Below are positions 17,987 to 26,486 of a stretch of 64,000 bases of DNA, one piece after another (the stretch's first letter is position 1; each line of letters begins with the position of its first letter). The stretch is from JAIEOG01 sp964519985 (GTDB lineage: Bacteria; Bdellovibrionota; FAC87; UBA2466), in NCBI GenBank assembly GCA_964519985.1, contig CAZFMF010000013.1, positions 21,083 through 85,082 of the forward strand, read 5' to 3'. Below the pieces are notes generated by a model that made no database searches, was not told the origin of the DNA, and saw only the letters and a program-made list of their open reading frames with translations. A program made the position numbers and the translations under genes.

Positions 17987-18105
17987 CTGTCCAAAGTTTC
18001 GACAGTCCCTGTCTACGAGTTAGACAGAGGGGTAAAGGGTTGAAACGTTAGTGATTGCGGCGACGGGAGTGGATCGCTCTTAAACACTGTCCAACTCTTG
18101 GACAG
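17987..18105 (+). promoter_or_regulatory. Three 19-bp palindromes, probable enhancer-binding sites
   Basis: CTGTCCAAAGTTTCGACAG (17987-18005), CTGTCTACGAGTTAGACAG (18009-18027) and CTGTCCAACTCTTGGACAG (18087-18105) share the outline CTGTCnnnnnnnnnGACAG. The second and third have perfect 7-bp arms. Sites 1 and 2 are centred 22 bp apart (two helical turns); site 3 is 78 bp further. They lie about 110-215 bp before the predicted sigma-54 start at 18209. They are also upstream of mutL on the other strand, so a repressor or activator of mutL (a damage response, for example) is an alternative reading. Confidence 0.65.
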
Positions 18106-18181
18106 GAGTGCCGCTCCACGCAAGTCAAGAATTTCCTATTAAATAGTCAAAATGATTGAGGTAGTTGGATTGCCTAAATCT

Positions 18182-18198
18182 TTGGCACTGCCCTTGCT
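18182..18198 (+). promoter_or_regulatory. Sigma-54 promoter with no protein gene behind it
   Basis: TTGGCAC-TGCCC-TTGCT, with GG and GC 12 bp apart. It differs from the protease promoter at 3961 by one base across the 17-bp core. Predicted start near 18209. No plus-strand reading frame of credible length or with a ribosome-binding site follows before 18452. Confidence 0.75.
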
Positions 18199-18208
18199 CT
18201 AGGGAATC

Positions 18209-18360
18209 CCGCCGCGCGAGGTGAGAGTCGCCGGCAATGCTGTCCTAACCGAGGGGGCCGCCCATATCAGGGCCTGCCGACCTCGAAACCAGGCTTACAA
18301 TCAGGGTAAAGCTCGAAATAGAGCGTTTCAATGGGGATAAGGGGGCTTGCTGCCACCCTG
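18209..18360 (+). ncRNA. Candidate structured small RNA under sigma-54 control
   Basis: The predicted transcript folds by eye. CGAGGT (18217-18222) pairs with ACCTCG (18280-18285), and just inside CGGCA (18232-18236) pairs with TGCCG (18275-18279). An inner hairpin GCCC-ATATCA-GGGC is at 18260-18273. A second domain pairs CAGGGT (18302-18307) with ACCCTG (18355-18360) and encloses GCTC-GAAATA-GAGC (18311-18324). The second domain ends exactly where the GTCATTGCGA repeat begins; that repeat could act as terminator. I do not recognise 6S, SRP, RNase P, tmRNA or a riboswitch class. The longest ATG frame (from 18331) has no ribosome-binding site and runs through the repeat. Confidence 0.45.
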
Positions 18361-18436
18361 TCATTGCGACCGAAGGGAAGCAATCTCGCATCGCATAGCG
18401 ATGCGGGTTTGCTTCGGCCTGCGGCCTCGCAATGAC
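18360..18436. repeat. GTCATTGCGA palindromic repeat, complete copy
   Basis: Outer arms GTCATTGCGA (18360-18369) and TCGCAATGAC (18427-18436) enclose a perfect inner hairpin CGCATCGC-ATA-GCGATGCG and GAAGCAATC. The same architecture recurs at 58234, with a half copy at 5398. Similar palindromes occur in many unrelated bacterial genomes as REP/MITE-like elements. Confidence 0.8.
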
Positions 18437-18452
18437 GGGGTGGCGGCCGATG

Positions 18453-18998
18453 TTATTCCACGCGCCGTCGTCGTACCGGCACTCCGCCGCCGGAGTGGGA
18501 GGACGGGATGCGGGTGAACGCCCGTTTCACTTCCTTTCCGTCTTCTAAGGCCGGCAAGGCTTCGAAGTCGGATTCCTGGAGATCCTCCGGGGTGCCGTTA
18601 TTCACGGGTTGGGTGACGGGCGAATTGGCCGCCACTTGATTGACTGGTCCACTCACAACCAAACCGGGATTTTGGAAATTACCCCTCGCGCCGATCGTCG
18701 AGAGTTGCCCGTTGGCATCGCGAAAGGCGCCGGCCCGCTGAGCCGCTTCCACATCTTCCGGTCGCAAGGGCGAATGCCCAAAGGCATTGGGATTGGTCTG
18801 CAAACCGCGATTGAAATTGGCGAGTTCCAGTTCCCGTTTGAGCTCTTGGTTTTCTTCCAGAAGCTCCTCATCGCGTTCGTTCGCGCCATTGTTGTTATTG
18901 TTTTTTTTGTTCCCCGCAATGCGCGGTTTCGGACTGGCGCAACTGGCCAGAAAGAATACCGCTACGAATGCAATCAACAACCCGCTGTAACGCTTCAT
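18453..18998 (-). CDS. Lipoprotein of unknown function
   Basis: 181 residues. MKRYSGLLIAFVAVFFLASC gives a clean signal and lipobox with Cys20. A basic/Asn-rich linker (KKNNNNNGANE) leads to a short coiled-coil (DEELLEENQELKRELELANF), a disordered Asn/Pro/Val-rich stretch and a C-terminus RVE preceded by PVRRRR. I do not recognise a family. The coiled-coil just after the lipid anchor suggests oligomerisation at a membrane. It is separated from dgcB (minus strand, upstream) by about 150 nt in which I see no other gene. Confidence 0.75.
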   Translation of the reverse strand: MKRYSGLLIAFVAVFFLASCASPKPRIAGNKKNNNNNGANERDEELLEENQELKRELELANFNRGLQTNPNAFGHSPLRPEDVEAAQRAGAFRDANGQLSTIGARGNFQNPGLVVSGPVNQVAANSPVTQPVNNGTPEDLQESDFEALPALEDGKEVKRAFTRIPSSHSGGGVPVRRRRVE

Positions 18999-19150
18999 CG
19001 CCCCACCTGTGCGTAGAAAAACTTCCCCGCATCGGTCAATTTCACTTTGCGTGCCAGGGTTACAGGCATGCGTCCTCTGTCAGAGTGCGCCAGCTTTTCG
19101 ACGCCAAATTACGTCCCTGCGCGTATTCCGGCAGTTCTCGATAGGGGGGA

Positions 19151-20062
19151 TTAGCGCACGCAGACGCGATTGCGGCCTTGGTTCTTGGCGTCGTAGAGGG
19201 CGCGGTCGGCGGCGGCAATCAGTTCATCCGAACTCTTGGATGTGGAGTCCAAGGTCGCGACTCCAATGCTGATGGTGACCGGCATCTGCTTTTCTTCAAA
19301 CGTATAGTTTTGTTTCTCGATCGCGGCGCGAATGCGTTCGGCGACATCGACCGCGATTTGCAGTTTCGTTTCGCGTAACAGCAACGCAAATTCTTCACCG
19401 CCGTAGCGGCCTAGGGCGTCTTGTTGCCGGATCATCTTGTTCATAATCAGGGCGCAGGTTTCTTTCAAAACGTAGTCGCCGGCCGGGTGCCCATAGGTAT
19501 CGTTGATTTTTTTAAAGTGGTCGATATCGAGCAGTAGGATCGTTAACGGGAGATTGCGGCTGCTGGAGCGGGCAAATTCTTCCGCAATCATCTCGATGAT
19601 CGCTTTGCGATTGAGCGCCTGGGTTAGGGCATCGCGCGTCGCCAAATCGTACATTTTTTCGTAGTGCAGATTCTCAATTTTGCCTTCCTTGAGAAACTTC
19701 AAAATCGTATTGCCGCAGCGAATGAGATCGCCGTCGACCAGCAGTTGGTTACCGCAACGTTGATCGTTGATAAAGGTCCCGTTCGTACTGCCCAGATCCT
19801 TGCACATGATCCCTTCATTGGTGATCGAAAATTCGGTGTGGCGTCGCGAAATCGAAGTCTCACCGATGCTGATATCGGCGGTGAGGTCACGGCCCAGGAC
19901 CATGGAAGGGTTGGTGAGAAAGAAGGATTTCCCGAGCGGCTTACCCGAGATGACCACCAAGCAGGGCGCCGAGGATTTCGCCTGTTCGAGGCGAATCTTC
20001 AGGGTCTGACTCTCTGCGACTTCGGTTTTATCGGATAAGGACTTTTCGTCTTCGCCGGCCAT
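19151..20062 (-). CDS. dgcB: FHA-GGDEF diguanylate cyclase, DgcB-like
   Basis: 303 residues from ATG 20062; longer readings enter pgi. A 20-residue charged tail with Ser/Thr (KSLSDKTEVAESQT) precedes an FHA domain (VLGRDLTADISIGETSISRRHTEF then LGSTNGTFIND; GR, S-RRH and NGT motifs intact). The GGDEF domain follows with active site RYGGEEF and an inhibitory-site RQQD five residues before it. It should make c-di-GMP from two GTP, with feedback inhibition and phosphothreonine-dependent control through FHA. Bdellovibrio bacteriovorus DgcB has this same architecture and is required for prey invasion. The gene lies 26 nt after pgi. Orthology to DgcB is inferred from architecture. Confidence 0.85.
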   Translation of the reverse strand: MAGEDEKSLSDKTEVAESQTLKIRLEQAKSSAPCLVVISGKPLGKSFFLTNPSMVLGRDLTADISIGETSISRRHTEFSITNEGIMCKDLGSTNGTFINDQRCGNQLLVDGDLIRCGNTILKFLKEGKIENLHYEKMYDLATRDALTQALNRKAIIEMIAEEFARSSSRNLPLTILLLDIDHFKKINDTYGHPAGDYVLKETCALIMNKMIRQQDALGRYGGEEFALLLRETKLQIAVDVAERIRAAIEKQNYTFEEKQMPVTISIGVATLDSTSKSSDELIAAADRALYDAKNQGRNRVCVR

Positions 20063-20088
20063 GGATGAATTATAACACCCTTCGATCG

Positions 20089-21363
20089 TTAGCGAAGGGC
20101 GGCGTGCAATAGCTTCTTCGACTCCTCTACGCCGGGCTGATCGAAGGGGTTGACTCCGTAAAGTTCCCCGGCGAACGCGGTGGCCGTTTCGAAAAAGAAG
20201 TAGAGTGCCCCCAGCGCCGAAGGCGTGAGCTGGGGTAGGGTAAAACGGAAAGTCGGCACGCCGGAATTCGTCAGGCTTTTCTGGGTGGCGGCCAGGGCCT
20301 GATGGGAAATCTCCTCGAAGCTGTGTTTGCACAAGTAGCCGCTGTCGCCAGGAGCAAAGCCGGCCTGCCCGACCGGCGTGGACTCCCCTTCACCCAGTAC
20401 GTCCATGAAGCCGACGACCTTGTTGCGCGGGCCGTCTTTAAAGAGTTGCAGCAGGGAGTGCTGGTCGGTGGTGCCGAGCGCAGCTACCGCGGTGGGGCCG
20501 GCATTACGGCCACTCATGTTCACTTTTCCCAGGCTTTCGCCCCAGAGCTGCACATACCACTCCGCAAACTTCGAAAGCGTGCTCCAGTAGGGCATCAGAT
20601 AGTGAAGCGAGTGCTCGCATTCTTCATCCCAGAGCTGAAGCGAACGAGCAAAAAGGTAGGCCGGATTTTCCGCCGGGCTCGTGTTTTCCAAGGCGCCGCG
20701 CATCTTCTGCGCGCCGCTCACCAATTCCCGAGTGTTCACGCCTCCGAGGGCCGCGGGCAGCAGGCCGACCGGTGTAAGCACGCTAAAACGTCCCCCGATA
20801 TTGGGCGGCACTTCCATTGCGCTCCAACCGTTTTCCTTGGCGAGGCGTCGCAATTCCCCCGCCTGCGGATCGGTAATGACGAGAAAGCCCCGGTGATCGA
20901 GATGAGGGCTGAAGTGATAAAACGCCGCGAGGGTTTCCGTTGTGTTCCCGGATTTGCTGATCACAATTGTCGCGAGCTTTCCGCGTTTCACCGCTTGAGC
21001 GGCGGCGCGGATAGCCGGTGGATCAATGTTGCTCACCCACGTGAGCGGAAAGCCATCACGGCCGAGGGCCTGCACGGCGCTGGCGGCGCCGAGGTAAGAA
21101 CCACCAATGCCCAGGATCAAAGCCCCGTCGTATTCGGCTCGTATCTTTTTTACCGCCGAAGTCAGGCACTCGGGTTCGGACTGCATCAAAGTTTCGGGCA
21201 GGTCGTAAAAACCCACCGCGCCGGCACGAAAGCGGCTGCGCATCGCTTGGTCCGCGGCGACAAGGATTTTTTCATGCAGGTCAGAGACGCGGGGGCCCGC
21301 TTTTTGATTCCAGAGCGGGGAGAGGTCTAGAGAAAAACCGGGGAGCTGAAAAACCGTCTTCAT
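20089..21363 (-). CDS. pgi: Glucose-6-phosphate isomerase
   Basis: 424 residues, the short bacterial form. LGIGGSYLGAASAVQALG and VISKSGNTTETLAAFYHF are the phosphosugar-binding signatures; the central NIGGRFSVLTPVGLLPAAL block and QLWGESLG are also present. It interconverts glucose-6-phosphate and fructose-6-phosphate in glycolysis and gluconeogenesis. The start ATG overlaps the stop of the upstream acyl-CoA dehydrogenase by 4 nt, so it is probably in one transcript with fatty-acid or branched-chain oxidation genes. Confidence 0.96.
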   Translation of the reverse strand: MKTVFQLPGFSLDLSPLWNQKAGPRVSDLHEKILVAADQAMRSRFRAGAVGFYDLPETLMQSEPECLTSAVKKIRAEYDGALILGIGGSYLGAASAVQALGRDGFPLTWVSNIDPPAIRAAAQAVKRGKLATIVISKSGNTTETLAAFYHFSPHLDHRGFLVITDPQAGELRRLAKENGWSAMEVPPNIGGRFSVLTPVGLLPAALGGVNTRELVSGAQKMRGALENTSPAENPAYLFARSLQLWDEECEHSLHYLMPYWSTLSKFAEWYVQLWGESLGKVNMSGRNAGPTAVAALGTTDQHSLLQLFKDGPRNKVVGFMDVLGEGESTPVGQAGFAPGDSGYLCKHSFEEISHQALAATQKSLTNSGVPTFRFTLPQLTPSALGALYFFFETATAFAGELYGVNPFDQPGVEESKKLLHAALR

Positions 21364-22517
21364 GCACTTCCTATGACTTCATCGAGCTTGCGGGTGAGCA
21401 CCAGTCTTTGGACTTGGTTGGTTCCTTCCACGATCTGCAGGGCTTTGCTGTCGCGCAAGAGCCGTTCGACTACGCTCCCCGTTCGCACACCGTCATAGCC
21501 CATGAAATGGACCGCGTCATTGCAGACTTGGACGGCCAGTTCACTCGCCAGCAGCTTGATGGAGGAGGCAAGCACCGAAATGCTTTCCCCCCGATCGCGA
21601 CTGCTCGCGGCCAGTGCCATGAGCGCCCGCAGGGAAACCAAGCGGGCGTAGGATTCGGCCATGCTGTGTTGCGATCCCTCGTAGGAAACGATGGTCGGAT
21701 CCTGGCTTGAAGTCCGCAAGTGTTTCCAGGCGATTTCCAGGGCCTCGGTGGCGGCGGCGATTCCGGCCGCGCCGATGGAAATGCGCCCGGCATCGAGTTG
21801 CGAGAGCGCGACTTCAAAGCCTTGTCCTTCCAACCCCAGTCGCTGTTCCTCGGGAATGAAGCAATCTTCGAAGATCAACTCGGCCAAGTTCGACGCCCTT
21901 AAGCCCAGTTTCTTTTCCTGTTTGCCGACGCGAAAGCCGGGGGTGGAAGCGGGCACCAAGAACGATGTGATTCCTTTGGACCGGTGTTCCCCCGTACGCC
22001 CCATCACGAGGTAGAGATCCGCCGACCCGGCGCTGCTGCACCAAATCTTATTGCCGTTGACGCGGTAGCCGCCCGCCTCCCTGCGTACGGACAAGCGCAG
22101 GGCGGACGCGTCAGAGCCGGCTTGCGGTTCGGAGAGTGAAAACGCGCCCAGAAACTTTCCGGAGACTAGCGGACGCAAAAAGCGGTCCTTTTGGGCTTCC
22201 GTGCCGTACACCGCCAACGCGCCCTGGACCAAGTTGGTCACGCCGACCGCCACTGAAAGCGCGAGTGAGCCGCGCCCCAGTTCTTCCAGAAAAGCGTAGT
22301 AGCAACGGTAGGGTTTTCCCTTGCCCCCGTACTTCGGATCATGCGGTAGGGCATGAAAGCCAAGTTCGACGACGGCATCGAAAAGTTCGCGGCGGAACAG
22401 ACTCTTGGCATCATCGATTTCGGCGGTGGGACGAACGACTTGGTCGACGAAGGCCGCGGTCTTTTCTCGGACCTCCAGTTCATCGGCCTGCATTCCCGGC
22501 AATGCGCGCAAGAACAT
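21360..22517 (-). CDS. Acyl-CoA dehydrogenase (Glu in the IVEGT position)
   Basis: 385 residues. It has the N-terminal helical, central beta and C-terminal FAD-binding layout: AFSLSEPQAGSDASALRLS (flavin contact), GNKIWCSSAGSADLYLVMGR and QIVEGTNQVQRLVLTRKL. The Glu of VEGTNQ is the catalytic base position used in short/medium-chain enzymes. It removes alpha-beta hydrogens from an acyl-CoA and passes electrons to ETF. A GGAG lies 10 nt upstream inside the preceding gene's end. Chain-length specificity cannot be read from the sequence. Confidence 0.93.
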   Translation of the reverse strand: MFLRALPGMQADELEVREKTAAFVDQVVRPTAEIDDAKSLFRRELFDAVVELGFHALPHDPKYGGKGKPYRCYYAFLEELGRGSLALSVAVGVTNLVQGALAVYGTEAQKDRFLRPLVSGKFLGAFSLSEPQAGSDASALRLSVRREAGGYRVNGNKIWCSSAGSADLYLVMGRTGEHRSKGITSFLVPASTPGFRVGKQEKKLGLRASNLAELIFEDCFIPEEQRLGLEGQGFEVALSQLDAGRISIGAAGIAAATEALEIAWKHLRTSSQDPTIVSYEGSQHSMAESYARLVSLRALMALAASSRDRGESISVLASSIKLLASELAVQVCNDAVHFMGYDGVRTGSVVERLLRDSKALQIVEGTNQVQRLVLTRKLDEVIGSA

Positions 22518-22523
22518 CCGACG

Positions 22524-23666
22524 CTACTCCTTCTCCGGTAGAAGCGAGCGGGCGATCAATAGACGCATGACTTCGTTCGTTCCGGCGCCGATTTCCATGA
22601 GCTTCGCGTCGCGCATGTAGCGTTCGACCGGATACTCTTTCATATAGCCGTACCCTCCCAGGATTTGGACCGCATCGAGACCGGCTTGAGTGGCGATCTG
22701 TGCGGAAAAAAGTTTGCTCATCGCCCCCAGCGACATTTCCCGGTCGCCCCGATCGTAGGCGCGGGCAGCGCCATACACTAGGGCTTTGGCGGCCATAGTT
22801 TGCGTCGCCATTTCAGCCAGGCGTTCTTGAACCATCTGAAAACTACCGATCGTTTCTCCAAACTGTTTGCGTTCACTCGCGTAGCGCGCCGAATACTGTA
22901 CGCACGCGTCGGCCACGCCTAGCGAAATGCCCGAAATAGTAATGCGTTCGATATTGAGGTTTCGCATCATATGCGAAACGCTCGTGTTCTCTTGACCCAC
23001 GAGGTTCTCGGCGGGCACCTCGCAGTTTTCGAAGCTCAGCTCCGAGGTGGGGGAGGCGCGCATGCCCATTTTCTTAAGCTTGCGCCCCACTTTGAAGCCG
23101 GGGAAATCTTTTTCCACGATGAAAGTGGAAACCTCTTTTTTTGAGCTGCCGGTTTTGGCGTAAACCACAAAAACATCGGCCACGGGACCATTGGTGATGA
23201 AAGTTTTCGATCCGTTTAAGACGTATTTCCCACCGCGTTTTTCCGCCCGCGTTCGCAGTCCCAATGCGTCGCTACCTGCTTCGGGCTCAGTCATGGCCAT
23301 GGCACCGAACGCCTCCCCGGCGATAAGGCGGGGAAGGTATTTCTTTTTCTGCGCGGCGGAAGCGTTTTCGTAGAGGTTGTTCACACACAAGATAGTGTGG
23401 GCAAGATACGAAAGGGCGGTGGAGGCACAGGCGTACCCCATTTTTTCCATGGCAATGGTGGCTTCGACACAACCTAGGCCTGCACCACCGAATTCCTCCG
23501 AGACCGTGATGCCCAGTAACCCCAACGAAGCCATCGTACGGAAAGATTCCCGATTGAAGCCCTCGGTTTCGTCCAGCAACTCGGCTTTGGGGGCGAGTTC
23601 CTTCTGAGCAAAGTCCGCGAGGGTTTGCGCTAGGAGCTCCTGCTCACTCGTCCATTCGTTTTTCAT
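22524..23666 (-). CDS. Acyl-CoA dehydrogenase, isovaleryl-CoA dehydrogenase-like
   Basis: 380 residues. Signatures AMTEPEAGSDALGLRTRAEK, GSKTFITNGPVADVFVVYAK, QFGETIGSFQMVQE and LMEIGAGTNEVMRLLIARS are present. Here the VEGT position is GAGT, without Glu, and a Glu lies instead in NIERITISGISLG. This is the arrangement of isovaleryl-CoA and long-chain dehydrogenases, where the catalytic base sits in helix G. Leucine catabolism is therefore the best guess; an amino-acid-rich, predatory diet would fit but is speculation. It overlaps the upstream small gene by 23 nt and is 6 nt from the next dehydrogenase. Confidence 0.9.
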   Translation of the reverse strand: MKNEWTSEQELLAQTLADFAQKELAPKAELLDETEGFNRESFRTMASLGLLGITVSEEFGGAGLGCVEATIAMEKMGYACASTALSYLAHTILCVNNLYENASAAQKKKYLPRLIAGEAFGAMAMTEPEAGSDALGLRTRAEKRGGKYVLNGSKTFITNGPVADVFVVYAKTGSSKKEVSTFIVEKDFPGFKVGRKLKKMGMRASPTSELSFENCEVPAENLVGQENTSVSHMMRNLNIERITISGISLGVADACVQYSARYASERKQFGETIGSFQMVQERLAEMATQTMAAKALVYGAARAYDRGDREMSLGAMSKLFSAQIATQAGLDAVQILGGYGYMKEYPVERYMRDAKLMEIGAGTNEVMRLLIARSLLPEKE

Positions 23667-23949
23667 TGGCTCGGATCTCCTGAATCAAACGTTCTTCGGC
23701 TTCTAATTTTTCGCTGATGCGTTGGATTTGACCGACCAACGGATCGGATGCATCCGGCGGCGTTCCCCCGGCGGTCATCCGTTCGAAGGTTTGCGATCCG
23801 AGCAGCATCATCAATCGTTTTCGCTCGCCCAACCAATACGCTCCCCGGGCCATGACCACCGCAATTCGGCTCGCCTTGGTGAACCAAAGCGAAAAAGCAT
23901 TGCGCCAGGCGCGTAAATCTTCTCTCGTAATGCCCTTGGGTATCTGCAT
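23644..23949 (-). CDS. Small basic/acidic helical protein, unknown function
   Basis: 101 residues, starting MQIPKGITREDLRAWRNAFS and ending with a coiled-coil-like acidic/basic tail (QRISEKLEAEERLIQEIRAN). A Trp/Phe-rich first half (RAWRNAFSLWF) and no signal peptide suggest a cytosolic protein. No family is recognised. It overlaps the isovaleryl-type dehydrogenase by 23 nt and is 48 nt after the MFS-SpeE gene, so it probably opens or continues that operon. Confidence 0.6.
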   Translation of the reverse strand: MQIPKGITREDLRAWRNAFSLWFTKASRIAVVMARGAYWLGERKRLMMLLGSQTFERMTAGGTPPDASDPLVGQIQRISEKLEAEERLIQEIRANEKRMDE

Positions 23950-23997
23950 GGCTTGGAGTCGAATCGTACCTTAAGTCACAGGGTACCGACAAACCCC

Positions 23998-26157
23998 TCA
24001 ACCGCGGGCAAAGATGCGGCGCAGTAGATAGTATTCGTTGATCGGCCGGTCGTCCGAAATGTACCACTTGGGATCCCCCAGCACCGACTTCACATCTCCC
24101 TCTTTGCCTAAGAACGTCTCCAAGATTTCCCGGGGGGTTCGGCCGGGGTACCATTCCATTAAATCGGTCTGCGCTTTCGAGGGAATGCGCGCCAAGAGTT
24201 CATCCGCGTTACGTACGGGGATGGGTTCACGCGAGGCGAGATAATGCCATCCCCAGCTTTCGACCGATTGAAAAATGCGAACGTAAGGAAACGAGTTTGA
24301 GATGGAGCGGGTGACGGCCTCCAACGTTTTCACATCCCCGCCCGGAAACCACTGCGCTAGAATGCCGCCCGGTTTGAGGCGCTGCTTGGCGTCTTCGTAA
24401 AACTCGGTGGAGTAGAGCAAGCTTGAACCCGCGGCTTCCACCGGCGGAGGAGGATCCAAGGTGATTAGATCGAAGCGCTCGTGCGAACGGCGTAAGAAAC
24501 GCCGGCCGTCGTCGATCACCACATGAGCATTCGGTTGACGCATCAGCTGTTCGGCATCGTTGAAGTAATAAGGGAAGGCGTCGCGCACGCTGGGCACGAG
24601 CTCCGCGACCCATGCATCGATGTCCCAACTGAGCAGCGACCGAAAAGTAGTGCCCATCCCCATGCAGATGACCAGCGCACTCTTGGGTGCTTGATCCAAG
24701 AAGGCGAGCGGCAAATGCGCCATTAGCTTAGTAATTGGAGTGAGCGTCGTGATACCCACGCCATTGATCAAAAGCTGCTTGTGGGGTCCTTCTCCCGCCG
24801 AGATCACGGTGGCGGTGTGATCGCGCCGCACGACGGAGTTTTGGCTGACGGCGTGTTCTTCGTACGATCGCGCCGGACCCATGCCCAGCACCAAAAGCAC
24901 TACCGCGGACCAAGCGGGGGCCATCATTTTTGCCGGTCGCAACGCGGGGGCCAATACCCACGCAAAGAATGGCAGCGCTAAGAGGATGAGCGAAACTTTG
25001 ACTCCAACCATCGGTAGTAGCAGATAGCCCGCCACCAGCGGTCCCAGCACGCAGCCGACGATATTGAACGCGTAGGCGAACCCGCCCCGTCGCGGATCCC
25101 CTTGCGAGTAGCGGTCGATCAGCATCGGCGTCAGATAGCCCAAGACGGCGCAGAACGGGAAAATCGACGTGAGCGCACCCACCCCCCGCAAGACGAGGCG
25201 CGGATCATTGATGACCAAAGGCAAGCAAGCGGTGAGCGCCGCCCAAACGAGCAGGCGGTCCGGTTCGCAAACGTTTTTGCGGGCCAGTGCACGGCGGTAG
25301 TAGAAAGAGCCGACCCAAGTGGCGAGCAAGTAGGTCGCGAGCAACATGGCGAAGGCGTAAATATTAGTGCGCAGTGCCGGCGTGAAGGCACGTGTCCAAA
25401 CCACTTCCATCGCCATCGAGGCGAAGCCGGTGAGAAAAAGGATGGCCAGCAATCCATTGGCCCCGGCGACCGATTTGGCTCTGGCTCGCGGCGCAGGGAC
25501 CTTGCGCTCCCGCACCGGCAACGGCTTTGACCGATCGGTGACGGCGAGCACGACACTCACGAGGGCGATGAAACCGTTGCAACCCGCGGCGACCCAAAGT
25601 GAAGTCGCAAACCCGAACGTTTCAATCAGAACAATCGCAGTGAGTAAGGCTCCGGCCATCGCACCGATGACGTTGGCGAGGTACAGGTAACTGAAACTGG
25701 TTTGGTTGGTGGGCGCCAGACGTTTGAAGTAGGCCATCGCGGCCGGAAACGTGGCACCCATCAAAATGCACCACGGCAGGATTGCGGCTGCAATCAGTAG
25801 GCCGGAGGCCGCGAGGTAGCGACCGGAATCCATATCGCCGAAAGAGAGTAAGAAGGATTCCCCGGCACCGAAAAGCACCGGCAACAAAAAAGCCCCGAGC
25901 CCGATGCCGAGCTCAATGACGGCATAGAGCCACATGGGTGAGGCGGGGGTGGACGCCACAAAGCGCGCCGCCCGTCCACCGGCCCAAGATCCTAAGGCGA
26001 GTCCCACCATAAAAACGGAAAGGACCACCGAAAGGACCGGCGTCACGATCCCGAAGGACGCAAAGGCCAATCGTAACCAAATGACTTGATAAAGCAGTCC
26101 GCAAAAACCGGACAAAATAAATAACAAGAAGAGAATAACACGGTGGTGCGTTTTCAT
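23998..26157 (-). CDS. Fused MFS-like transporter and spermidine synthase-fold protein
   Basis: 719 residues from ATG 26157. Residues 1 to about 450 hold some 12 or more transmembrane segments (FLLFILSGFCGLLYQVIWLR is a hallmark opening of this family). The C-terminal third is a class I methyltransferase/SpeE fold: LLINGVGITTLTPITKLMAH, ALVICMGMGTTFRSLLSWDI and FDLITLDPPPP. This fused MFS/spermidine synthase architecture is widespread in bacteria but its substrate is unknown; the usual polyamine acidic residues are only partly recognisable. Divergent from the vWA-like gene, with 329 nt between them. Confidence 0.88.
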   Translation of the reverse strand: MKTHHRVILFLLFILSGFCGLLYQVIWLRLAFASFGIVTPVLSVVLSVFMVGLALGSWAGGRAARFVASTPASPMWLYAVIELGIGLGAFLLPVLFGAGESFLLSFGDMDSGRYLAASGLLIAAAILPWCILMGATFPAAMAYFKRLAPTNQTSFSYLYLANVIGAMAGALLTAIVLIETFGFATSLWVAAGCNGFIALVSVVLAVTDRSKPLPVRERKVPAPRARAKSVAGANGLLAILFLTGFASMAMEVVWTRAFTPALRTNIYAFAMLLATYLLATWVGSFYYRRALARKNVCEPDRLLVWAALTACLPLVINDPRLVLRGVGALTSIFPFCAVLGYLTPMLIDRYSQGDPRRGGFAYAFNIVGCVLGPLVAGYLLLPMVGVKVSLILLALPFFAWVLAPALRPAKMMAPAWSAVVLLVLGMGPARSYEEHAVSQNSVVRRDHTATVISAGEGPHKQLLINGVGITTLTPITKLMAHLPLAFLDQAPKSALVICMGMGTTFRSLLSWDIDAWVAELVPSVRDAFPYYFNDAEQLMRQPNAHVVIDDGRRFLRRSHERFDLITLDPPPPVEAAGSSLLYSTEFYEDAKQRLKPGGILAQWFPGGDVKTLEAVTRSISNSFPYVRIFQSVESWGWHYLASREPIPVRNADELLARIPSKAQTDLMEWYPGRTPREILETFLGKEGDVKSVLGDPKWYISDDRPINEYYLLRRIFARG

Positions 26158-26486
26158 TTTTCGTTCCCCAGAACCGGAGCCGGCTAAGCCATTTTGAGTC
26201 TCGCGAAGGGCGAGGTTTGGCAAGAAATTTAATGGTCTACAGGCCGCGCGCCGCTCCGGCGCCCGAGTGACTCTTGGAGGGCATGAGTGCGATCGTTCTC
26301 GCTCGCCACGAGATTCTTGGTTCGCAAATCTCACCAAGGGTCTTTGACCCGGGAGCGACGGCCGATGCGGTTCTCGGGCAAAAAGCCAATTGACATGATG
26401 CACTATTTCCGAGACGACGAACGAGTTGGTAATGAGACCGAAAGATGGGAGGGGCAATCTCCTACCATCTGATTTGGAGGGGAACA
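26158..26486. other. Divergent intergenic region with leader hairpin
   Basis: This gap must carry promoters for both divergent genes. TTGACA occurs at about 26390 without a convincing -10. A hairpin AGATGG/CCATCT with inner GAG/CTC spans 26443-26470 immediately before the strong GGAGGGG (26476-26482) of the plus-strand gene. It includes a decoy copy of GGAGGGG, so it may tune initiation. I see no gene in the rest. Confidence 0.4.

Noticed and set aside
18331..18435. 35-codon ATG frame in the RNA candidate
   Set aside because: No ribosome site, and most of it is the palindromic repeat.
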